Made by a program: the position numbers and the translations under genes. DNA of 15,408 bases from Lentisphaerota bacterium (GTDB taxonomy: Bacteria; Verrucomicrobiota; Kiritimatiellia; RFP12; UBA3636), in NCBI GenBank assembly GCA_012511845.1, contig JAAZFF010000130.1, positions 1-15,408 on the forward strand, in the 5' to 3' direction. This document shows positions 1-6,618 of this stretch, piece by piece. Under the pieces are notes generated by a model, which was not told where the DNA came from, did not search any database, and saw only the letters and a list, made by a program, of their open reading frames with translations. The stretch's first letter is position 1; every line of letters begins with the position of its first letter.

Positions 1-1838
1 AGTCCGAACGGAAGAGTCAGAGCCACTATCAGCGGGCGTACAAAGCTTTCAAGTACGGCTGCCAGCGTCAGGTATGTAAGGATAACTGAAAGCAGTATTG
101 CCTCAAAAAAGTCATCGATTGACTCATTCAGGGTTTCCGACAAACCTGAATCCAATATTTCATAACCTTCGCCATCTGTAGCACCAAGTTCAACAGCCCG
201 TTCTTTCATATAGTCCATTAATGTACTTGATCCATATCCCGGCGTTTCATTACCTGCAAATCTTACTGTACGGCGTTTATCTACGCGGTATATCATAATC
301 TGAGTGTGACCGTGTTCGACATCAGCAACGGCGACCAGCGGTACAGGTAACCCGTTCTTGCCGGGAAGCGGAATTTCAGCGACTTTATCAAAACCGTGTT
401 CTTCTTTAAGTTTAACACGAATATCAATAGTCCGATCTCCTTCCTTGTAGTCTGCAACTTCAAGACCATCTGTATTACCGCGTACAATCGTTCCCAATGC
501 TGTTGCACTCAGACCCATATCTGCAAGGATCGGGCGTTTGGGGACAACTTTTATTTGCGGCTTTGTATCACGCATAGTCATGTCCATCTCAGCCACACCG
601 GGATGAGTCAGGAAGTCAGCCCTTAGAAGGCGCGAACGTTCAGCCAATTCATCCAGATCGGGTCCGCTCAACGTCATTTGGAGCGAACTCGATGAACCTC
701 CAAACATCCCCGCGCCCGATACGCTTATAATTGCGTCGGGGTAGTTGCTGTATCGTTCCCTCAGCTGCATTATAACGTCTTCAAGCTTCCAATCACGCTC
801 ATAAACAGACTTGAATACAAGCTCAATCATACCGAGGTAAACACCCTCATCAGCCTGCCCCCCCATGGCGTCAGCTTTCCCGACGGAAACAAGCGAGTAT
901 TTCAGATCCGGCAAATCTTCTGCCATTGCTGCAATTTCCTTTACACGTTCGGTTGTACGATCAAGTTCGTAATATACAGGCATTTCAACACGAACAACAA
1001 CACGTCCCCAGTCATCAGTCTCAATAAGGTTGAAACCAACTCCCTTTGTTCCGAATTTAAACGTGAAGAACGATATAGCTATTACTGCAACAATAGCGAG
1101 TCCGCATAAAAGTCTGTTGTCCCCGACTTTACGCAATGCATTGGCAAAACTGCCGGCAAATCTGTCGAAAAGCTCATCCCAGTGAACACCAAACCGGGCG
1201 AGCGCATTACTGCTTCGCTCCGATCTCTTGCGCATGAAAATGGCGCAAAGCATTGGAGTTAGTGTGAAGCTTATAAAGATTGATGCGATGTTCACTATCA
1301 ATGTTGCCAAAGCAAAGGGGCGGAAGAAACGTCCTACCATAGAGCTCATCATCGCTATTGGAAGCATGACAACTACGTTTGTACCAGCCGAGGCGAGAAC
1401 TGCCACTGCCATTTGACTTGTACCAACCCTCGCAGCCTCCCACTTATCGTCAAAATCGTCAAATCGGCGTACTACGTTTTCGAGCACAACAATGGAGTTC
1501 GACACAAGGATACCGGCAGAGAGCCCTAAGGCGAGCAGTGTGGAGGTATTAAGGGTTTGTCCGAAAAGCTCCAGGAAAAACATGCTTATAACCATTGTTG
1601 CGGGCATTGTGATTGCAACAATGAGGGTAGTTCTTATATTGACAAGAAATATAAAAAGAATAACGGCACAAAGCAGTATTGCTCCCATAACATCACTGAT
1701 GGTAGAAGCAACCGTTGACTCCACAATAATTCCATCATCATACACCCAGTGAAGCTCCATACCTGCGGGCAGTGTCTTGTTTACCTCTGCAAAGCGCTTT
1801 CTGACGCCTTCTACAACCTCGACTGTATTACCATCAGA
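1..1838 (-). pseudogene. RND efflux pump, continuation after the in-frame stop; also truncated by the window edge
   Basis: Reading on in the same frame after the TAA at 1839-1841 gives uninterrupted RND sequence to base 3. I checked the frame near 1838, 1500, 950 and at the left end, where it reads A-V-L-E-S-F-V-R-P-L-I-V-A-L-T-L-P-F-G, a typical late transmembrane segment. Helix 4 reads G-I-L-V-S-N-S-I-V-V-L-E-N (codons near 1494-1515). Well-studied AcrB-like pumps have Asp-Asp or Asp-Asn where this has Ser399-Asn400. About 898 codons of a family usually near 1040 are visible. An in-frame ATG at 1758-1760 could restart translation but has no well-spaced ribosome site. Together with 1839-2696 this is one gene split by a single nonsense codon. 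It could be a pseudogene, be read through at low level, or reflect a consensus error. Confidence 0.9.
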
Positions 1839-2696
1839 TTATTTAACCACTTTAATATCAATACCAGGCTCTCCATTAAGGTATGAGCGCTGACGTATTT
1901 CTTCCGTGGCAAAGCGTACCGTGCCAATATCCGACAAGTATCTGCGGGCGCCCCCGGCACCTGCTATCTGAAGATCTCTCAGGGCATCAAGATCAGGAGT
2001 ATCCGCATCAAATCGAAGTGAGTACTCGCTGCCGTTCGATCTTACACGACCGCCCGGATTTGTAAGCACTCCGGAACTTACCGCCGCAGCAACATCGGCA
2101 GTCGTCAAGCCTATCGAAGCAAGTTTATCACGATCCAGCTCAACCCAGACTTCTCTTTCGTTGCCGCCGTTGAGCGTAACACTGCCTACTCCCCTCAGGT
2201 TTGAAAAGCGGTCTGACAACTCATTATCAGCGTAATCGTACAACTCATCTACCGGCAAGTCACCAGTAAGAAACAAAGTGGCAACAGGTGTTGCGTTAAT
2301 GTCTATTTTCCATATTATCGGACGCTCAGCATCTGCAGGCAGATCACTCAATACAATATCAAGCTGCTCCCTGACATCCTGCGCTGCTACATCTACATCG
2401 ACTCCCAGCTCAAATTCAAGCATTATTACACCCATGTCTTCCTGGCACATGGATGATACGTGCTTCAACCCCTCTACGCCCGACACACCATCTTCGATAT
2501 GTTTGGCTATATCCTTTTCAATATCTTCCGGCGAGGCGCCCGCCCATGTAGCAATAACTGCTACATAGGGTACATCGATACCGGGCATATTCTCCATAGA
2601 CATGTTTCTATAAGAATTGAACCCGAGCAGCAAAAGCGCTATAATAAGACATCCCATTGCTACGGGGCGTCGTGTTGCTCCATCTGCTAAAAACAT
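1839..2696 (-). CDS. RND efflux pump inner-membrane subunit (AcrB/HAE1-like), N-terminal part, ended by a premature TAA
   Basis: This is the first 285 residues of an RND transporter, the proton-driven inner-membrane pump of a tripartite efflux system. Residues about 13-29 form the first membrane helix, directly after the short cytoplasmic start (MFLADGATRRPVA). The periplasmic porter domain follows, with the family pattern of W-x-G-A-S-P-E-D-I-E near residue 50 and the P-I-I-W-K-I-D stretch near 125. The start is supported by a purine-rich AAGGAAAGGG ribosome site just upstream, 21 bases after the membrane-fusion gene. The frame stops at TAA (1839-1841, codon 286) after I-K-V-V-K, and the same frame then continues with S-D-G-N-T-V. 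In homologues this motif reads K-Q-S-G-x-N-T-V, so the lost residue is most likely Gln (CAA to TAA). Alone, this fragment lacks most of the membrane domain and cannot pump. Confidence 0.93.
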   Translation of the reverse strand: MFLADGATRRPVAMGCLIIALLLLGFNSYRNMSMENMPGIDVPYVAVIATWAGASPEDIEKDIAKHIEDGVSGVEGLKHVSSMCQEDMGVIMLEFELGVDVDVAAQDVREQLDIVLSDLPADAERPIIWKIDINATPVATLFLTGDLPVDELYDYADNELSDRFSNLRGVGSVTLNGGNEREVWVELDRDKLASIGLTTADVAAAVSSGVLTNPGGRVRSNGSEYSLRFDADTPDLDALRDLQIAGAGGARRYLSDIGTVRFATEEIRQRSYLNGEPGIDIKVVK

Positions 2697-2717
2697 AATA
2701 TATTTCCCTTTCCTTGC

Positions 2718-3884
2718 TTATCGTCCGACAGGTCTTATCTTGCGACCATCAAACAACTGGGTCTGCCCCTCAACTACCACTTCATCGCCAAGTGAGAGCC
2801 CCTCGGTTATCTCTGTTCGTCCGTCAGACCTGAATCCTGTTTTAACTACCCGCTCCACTGCCGTATTATTTTCATTTACAAAAACAATATTTCTATTTCT
2901 TCTCACAAGCACTGAATCATCAGGTACAGATATGCCCTGACGTGTTTCAAAAATCACTTCAAATGTTGCCATTTTTCCCGGTACTGCTGACTCATGGTCT
3001 ACATAGCCCCTGATTCCAAAGGTTCTCAAACGTGTATCAACTGCCGGAGTTTTCGCAGCAATTTTGAATTGCCCGAGCTCGATACCGTCTACAAGCAGGC
3101 GAAACTCGGAACTGCCCGCATCAATCTCACCATAATAAACAGCAGGCAAACATGCCATTGCTTTAACGCTGCCCCGCCCTGTCAGTGTCAAAACAGGAGT
3201 ACCGGGGTTCACACGCTCACCGGGATCAAGAAAACGCTCGTTCACCGTCCCGTCAATCGGCGCCAGAACTGTTGCATCAGAAAGATTTCGCCTCGCAATT
3301 ATAAGACTTGCCTCCGCTGATGCTATTTGCTCCTGTGCAACCGCTACACCGGCACGGGCAGATTCAACAGCCGCACTGGCACTATCGCGCGCTACGATAA
3401 CCTGCTCGTATTCATTTGCGGAAACACGATCCTCCTCGCGCAGACGAGCGTAGCGCTCCGCATCCAATGTGGCTTTTTTATCGGATGCTTCAGCACTCTT
3501 CAAAGAAGCTTCAGCCACTAAAAGCTGGGCTTTCGCCATATCTACATTGCGTTCTGAAATCAAAACAACGTTTTCAAGCTCAATGGGATCCACTGTAAAT
3601 AATCTGGTTTCGCCCTTTTTTACCTCATCGCCGACATCGACAAATACGGCATCAAGATTCCCGGGAATTCTTGCCGAAACGGTGACGCTTTCTGATGCTT
3701 CCAGATTTCCCTGAACAGACAGCCTGCTTTCAAACGGACACATTTCTGCGGCTTTTGTTTTTACACTGATAGGTGGCAGCTCTTTTAATATGTTATCATC
3801 ATCTTTCTTTCCCCCGCAGCCCGAAAAAAGCATTGCTGCCAATAACGGAAAAACAACTGTATTTTTAATTTTTATCGCTTTCAT
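2718..3884 (-). CDS. RND efflux membrane-fusion (periplasmic adaptor) lipoprotein
   Basis: This HlyD/AcrA-type adaptor bridges the inner-membrane pump and the outer-membrane channel in the periplasm. The N-terminus is a lipoprotein signal ending in the lipobox F-S-G-C. The lipoyl-like first half (V-T-V-S-A-R-I-P-G then V-D-V-G-D-E-V-K-K-G) is followed by a long alpha-helical hairpin rich in Ala, Glu and Lys, about residues 95-195. The second lipoyl half has the hallmark A-P-I-D-G-T-V and L-D-P-G-E-R-V-N-P-G-T-P-V. Beta-barrel and membrane-proximal domains close the protein. I prefer the ATG at 3882-3884, because GAGAAAG lies 6 bases upstream. A GTG at 3894-3896 would add four residues but lacks a ribosome site. 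It sits about 40 bases after the channel gene and 21 before the pump gene, in one operon. The length is normal for the family. Confidence 0.94.
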   Translation of the reverse strand: MKAIKIKNTVVFPLLAAMLFSGCGGKKDDDNILKELPPISVKTKAAEMCPFESRLSVQGNLEASESVTVSARIPGNLDAVFVDVGDEVKKGETRLFTVDPIELENVVLISERNVDMAKAQLLVAEASLKSAEASDKKATLDAERYARLREEDRVSANEYEQVIVARDSASAAVESARAGVAVAQEQIASAEASLIIARRNLSDATVLAPIDGTVNERFLDPGERVNPGTPVLTLTGRGSVKAMACLPAVYYGEIDAGSSEFRLLVDGIELGQFKIAAKTPAVDTRLRTFGIRGYVDHESAVPGKMATFEVIFETRQGISVPDDSVLVRRNRNIVFVNENNTAVERVVKTGFRSDGRTEITEGLSLGDEVVVEGQTQLFDGRKIRPVGR

Positions 3885-3924
3885 GTGCTTTCTCACTATT
3901 AGTTACTTATAAATTAATTCTTTT

Positions 3925-5313
3925 TTAATTGATCGTCTCAAAATTATCATCATCACCGTCAATTTTTTCCGGCAATTCCATTATTCCCATTGTCATATTG
4001 AGTGTAGCCCATGCCACGCGCTCCTGGTAAGTGCTGCGAAGCATGTTCAACTGTGCCATATACATTTCTGCCTCAACGTCGAGCGCATCACTTAAGGGAA
4101 TCAGTCCCTCACGCTGGCGTGCAACGTAATCCTCATACTTCAACCTGAGAGATTCAAATACTTTTCCCAGAACTTCTGCCGTCTCCCTGGCGTCATTTAC
4201 GCTGTTGCTTGCTGTAACTACATCCAGCATAATACGAAGGAAAGTCTGCTCACGCGCCAATTGAGACTTTTCTTTGCTGACTTTTGCCGCCCTGTACCCC
4301 GATACATTGGCAAAACCGTCAAACACATTCCATACAGCGTTTAATCCCATTGAGCGATTTGAAGAGTGACCCCCGTCATCAGTAGTCCAGGAAGCATTTA
4401 CAAAACCGGTCAGGGTGGGCAGAAAATCAGCAATGGCTTTTCTCAGTTCATTCTCTCTTATAACCATCTCCCTGTCGGCCACTTCCAGTTCAGGATGAAA
4501 AGCCAGCGCAGTAAGAATGAGAGACTCAATTCCTTCCCCGGTATAGAGAGGCTTGCCTATATCACCGCTCAACTGAAGTACATCATAAGAATAATCAGGA
4601 GGCAGTCCGATAAGATTCAATAAACGCCCTTTCCTGTTAATATAATTACGTTTCGATACACTCAGGTCAACTTCTCTGGCAGCCAACTGCGCTTCAGCCT
4701 GTCTACCCTCCCATTCTTTGGCAAAACCTTCATTCGTAAGACCGCGCACCCGTTCAGCCGTCTCACGTGCTGTCTTGACCTGTTTCTCCATTACCTTGAC
4801 TTCATCTTCAGAAATCATGCAGTCGTAATATGTCACCATTGTTTCCAGACAAATCGACTGCTTTATATAATGCGCCATTGCTGCAGCTTGAGCTTGTTTC
4901 TCTTTTTGTGAAGCATACATAAACCATACGGAAGGCACTATAACAGGTACTCCAACGGAAAGCTTGGCAGTACTATAATCCCTGTCGGTCATGGGGAGAT
5001 TCTTATCCCACTTTATCCAGTCGGCTCCAAGCGTAACCTGGGGAAAGAATTTTGAAAATGCTATCCCGCGCCCAAGCTCCGCAAGCTTTACATCCAAATC
5101 TGCCATACGTGCATCATAGTTGTTCTCTACAGCAAGTTGGATGCATTGCCCCATTGACAAGGGCTCCTCCGGCAATGCAGCTCTTCTTGCAGCGAGTTCA
5201 TCCAGGAACTCATCTGTGTGAGTGCTACGCATATCAGAGCTATGCGATACACACCCAGATAAAAGCGGTATAACACACCCACCAAACAAAAATAATAAAC
5301 TCTTTAGTTTCAT
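3925..5313 (-). CDS. TolC/OprM-type outer-membrane efflux lipoprotein
   Basis: This is the outer-membrane channel of the tripartite pump, 462 residues. A signal peptide ends in the lipobox L-S-G-C, so the protein is probably a lipoprotein like OprM or CusC. The body shows the duplicated outer-membrane efflux protein layout. One half begins at S-M-G-Q-C-I-Q-L-A-V-E-N-N-Y-D-A-R, and the second near residue 270 has A-L-A-F-H-P-E-L-E-V-A-D-R. Each half carries long heptad-like helices; the last contains Y-E-D-Y-V-A-R-Q-R-E-G-L-I-P-L-S-D-A-L-D, the typical equatorial-domain turn. The C-terminal tail is short and acidic. The gene lies 38 bases after marR and is the second gene of the efflux operon. 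It is the only outer-membrane channel gene here, so it most likely serves the neighbouring adaptor and pump. Confidence 0.94.
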   Translation of the reverse strand: MKLKSLLFLFGGCVIPLLSGCVSHSSDMRSTHTDEFLDELAARRAALPEEPLSMGQCIQLAVENNYDARMADLDVKLAELGRGIAFSKFFPQVTLGADWIKWDKNLPMTDRDYSTAKLSVGVPVIVPSVWFMYASQKEKQAQAAAMAHYIKQSICLETMVTYYDCMISEDEVKVMEKQVKTARETAERVRGLTNEGFAKEWEGRQAEAQLAAREVDLSVSKRNYINRKGRLLNLIGLPPDYSYDVLQLSGDIGKPLYTGEGIESLILTALAFHPELEVADREMVIRENELRKAIADFLPTLTGFVNASWTTDDGGHSSNRSMGLNAVWNVFDGFANVSGYRAAKVSKEKSQLAREQTFLRIMLDVVTASNSVNDARETAEVLGKVFESLRLKYEDYVARQREGLIPLSDALDVEAEMYMAQLNMLRSTYQERVAWATLNMTMGIMELPEKIDGDDDNFETIN

Positions 5314-5351
5314 ATTGTTAAATATTCTCTCTTTTCAAATCTTCACGGCAC

Positions 5352-5882
5352 CTAATTACTCTCACCGGAATTTCTCGTACGAGAAATGCTTTCAATGGAA
5401 TCACAGACCTCATCAAGTACGGAAATCATGGAATTAAACCTCTCGTCCGAAACTGCAGACATCGCCTGACTCTCAGTCGAACGCATTTCATCTAGCAGTT
5501 TACTTATTGTTCTCTTGCCTTTAGCAGAAAGTTCCACGAGTTTGCGGCGCCTGTCTGTTGGATGGGGCTTGCGAATAATAAATTCCTTTTTTTCCATCGT
5601 ATCCAGCAATGTCGTCATCGTTTGCCTTGGCATATAAAAAAAGTCTGCTATCACTGAAGGCTCTGCTCCTTTTTTAATGCGAAACAAATAAATTAGAACT
5701 TCAAACATCGACTTTGAATATGGCCAGTTAAAACCGGCAAACATCTCTCGATAAACTTTGACAAATCGTCGCTGTATTTCTGTCCACCGGCGCAAACGGA
5801 CAATCAGATTTTTCGTATCAGCATTGTTGTTGCCAACAAGTTCATCAACGTTTTCTTTTTTTAATTCTGATGTCATTTTCAT
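5352..5882 (-). CDS. MarR-family transcriptional regulator
   Basis: This is a 176-residue winged-helix DNA-binding protein. Residues about 25-55 form the dimerisation helix region. The helix-turn-helix lies near 75-97 (S-V-I-A-D-F-F-Y-M-P-R-Q-T-M-T-T-L-L-D). The wing holds the MarR signature P-T-D-R-R-R-K-L-V-E-L-S-A-K-G-K at about 108-123. The C-terminal helices are Glu- and Met-rich, as usual. The start ATG at 5880-5882 has an AGGA ribosome site (5890-5893). A second ATG two codons on is possible. As first gene of the efflux operon it probably represses its own promoter and the pump genes and is released by a small ligand; this is inferred from family behaviour and position. A repeated motif overlapping the ribosome site is a candidate operator. 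The gene ends in TAG. Confidence 0.94.
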   Translation of the reverse strand: MKMTSELKKENVDELVGNNNADTKNLIVRLRRWTEIQRRFVKVYREMFAGFNWPYSKSMFEVLIYLFRIKKGAEPSVIADFFYMPRQTMTTLLDTMEKKEFIIRKPHPTDRRRKLVELSAKGKRTISKLLDEMRSTESQAMSAVSDERFNSMISVLDEVCDSIESISRTRNSGESN

Positions 5883-5886
5883 AATG

Positions 5887-5910
5887 TAATCCTATCTAAG
5901 ATAATCCTAT
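5887..5910. promoter_or_regulatory. Directly repeated 9-mer overlapping the marR ribosome site, candidate operator
   Basis: TAATCCTAT occurs at 5887-5895 and again at 5902-5910, a 15-base period. The stretch between contains the near-palindrome ATCTAAGAT. The first copy covers the AGGA ribosome site of marR. A MarR protein bound here would block its own operon, but this role is only inferred from position. Confidence 0.35.
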
Positions 5911-5930
5911 TTCGTACTAGTTGAGGACAT

Positions 5931-5960
5931 ACAGTACACTAACCGGAAAGGTATATGCAA
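5931..5960 (-). promoter_or_regulatory. Candidate promoter of the marR-efflux operon
   Basis: On the minus strand TTGCAT (5955-5960) and TACTGT (5931-5936) are separated by 18 bases and lie about 50 bases before the marR start. The -10 match is weak. The same CTTGCAT-type -35 appears before the motor operon and, as CTTGTAT, before the sulfatase gene, which adds some support. Confidence 0.4.
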
Positions 5961-5994
5961 GCCTTTTTTTGAGGAAAAATCACTTTGTCGAGGT

Positions 5995-6036
5995 CCGGCA
6001 AGCCGGGCAGTAATCAGTGGGCAGTTTTCTTGGGAG
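5995..6036. repeat. Left inverted-repeat end of mosaic A
   Basis: CCGGCAAGCCGGGC (5995-6008) pairs perfectly with GCCCGGCTTGCCGG at 6599-6612. It is followed by 2.5 heptamers (CAGTAAT, CAGTGGG, CAGT) and by GGGCAGTTTTCTTGGGAG (6019-6036). The right end mirrors this order, so the homology of the two ends extends for roughly 30 to 50 bases apart from heptamer number. Confidence 0.75.
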
Positions 6037-6044
6037 CGCATAAT

Positions 6045-6076
6045 CGTTCTCGTACTCGTTCACGTACTCATACACG
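6045..6076. repeat. Degenerate hexamer array (CGTACT-like)
   Basis: Five hexamers follow one another: CGTTCT, CGTACT, CGTTCA, CGTACT, CATACA, then CG of the next module. The matching array in mosaic B is at 11003-11034 and differs by unit content. Confidence 0.7.
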
Positions 6077-6095
6077 ATTTCACTGCGTTCATTCT

Positions 6096-6132
6096 CGTGT
6101 ACGGGAAACGTGTCCCGCTCCGCTGTGAACGT
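6096..6132. repeat. 37-base module, near-identical copy at 11088-11124
   Basis: The 37 bases beginning CGTGTACGGGAAACGTGT match 11088-11124 with a single difference (C at 6114, A at 11106). Orientation is the same in both copies. Confidence 0.85.
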
Positions 6133-6146
6133 CCGGTATGCCGGAC

Positions 6147-6178
6147 CAGTGAACAGTGGGCGGTGGGCAGTGGGCAGT
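6147..6178. repeat. Heptamer array (CAGTGGG), 4.5 units
   Basis: Units are CAGTGAA, CAGTGGG, CGGTGGG, CAGTGGG and CAGT. The array sits between a CCGG-x-GCCGG hairpin and GGGCAGTTTTCTTGGGAG (6172-6189). It is the inverted counterpart of the array at 6567-6598. Confidence 0.8.
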
Positions 6179-6480
6179 TTTCTTGGGAGCCGCAGCTCGT
6201 GCAGCGACTGACCTTATTGACCATATTGACCGCATTGAGGGTGCCTCGCAACAGCGGCTCATTAGGACATTCGCCCTCCAGCCTGACGATGCGCATCCTT
6301 ACGTAATGGAGGGTGAGCGTCCCTGCGAACCACAGACAGTAGCACGAACATATTCTTGTCTGTGCCCGCTTGCTGGCAAGGTAGGGCGTGTTACTCCGCA
6401 AACCACCGCAGATGAGAGGCAGCCTCTACAGTACAGATGGGACAGACAGAATAAAATCTTCCCAGGCACTCAGCAACCTC

Positions 6481-6509
6481 GGCGCGCTACGGAGAGCGTC
6501 GCCCTACCC
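6481..6509. repeat. 29-base module, identical copy at 11216-11244
   Basis: The 29 bases starting GGCGCGCTACGGAG are identical to 11216-11244. GGCGCGCT and AGCGTCGCC within it can pair as an 8-base stem with a one-base bulge around the loop ACGGAG. Confidence 0.85.
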
Positions 6510-6562
6510 AATGCCGATCCCGATAGCGATCCCGATTCAGCGTGAGATATCTGCGGGTATGA

Positions 6563-6614
6563 GAAAACTGCCCACTGCACACTGCACACTGCACACTGGC
6601 CCGGCTTGCCGGGC
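6563..6614. repeat. Right inverted-repeat end of mosaic A
   Basis: This end reads GAAAACTGCCC, then 4.5 inverted heptamers, then GCCCGGCTTGCCGG. It is the reverse complement of the left-end order, with about two extra heptamers. GC-rich complementary arms placed 5 to 20 bases beyond the stop codon of the minus-strand motor operon could also help end transcription, although no clear T-run terminator is seen. Confidence 0.7.
6567..6598. repeat. Inverted heptamer array (ACTGCAC), 4.5 units
   Basis: Units are ACTGCCC, ACTGCAC three times, then ACTG. This is the same 7-base period as the CAGTGGG arrays but on the other strand, ending one base before the right-hand GC hairpin. Confidence 0.8.
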
Positions 6615-6618
6615 TACG

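Larger units (their letters stand above)
5995..6612. repeat. Mosaic repeat region A (non-coding, about 620 bases, inverted-repeat ends)
   Basis: The 736-base gap between marR and the next gene holds no credible gene. It is a patchwork of repeat modules. In order they are a GC hairpin, heptamers, GGGCAGTTTTCTTGGGAG, hexamers and a 37-base module (6096-6132). A second hairpin, heptamer and GGGCAGTTTTCTTGGGAG block follows (6132-6189), then three 9-mers (6213-6239). A 29-base module (6481-6509), a 16-base module (6540-6555), inverted heptamers and an inverted GC hairpin close the region. Its first and last 14 bases (5995-6008, 6599-6612) are perfect inverted repeats, as in a miniature transposable element. 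Several modules recur in the same order and orientation at 10930-11285. Possible frames in it are short, in conflict with one another and built of repeat units. It ends 7 bases from the stop codon of the 705-residue gene. Confidence 0.85.
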
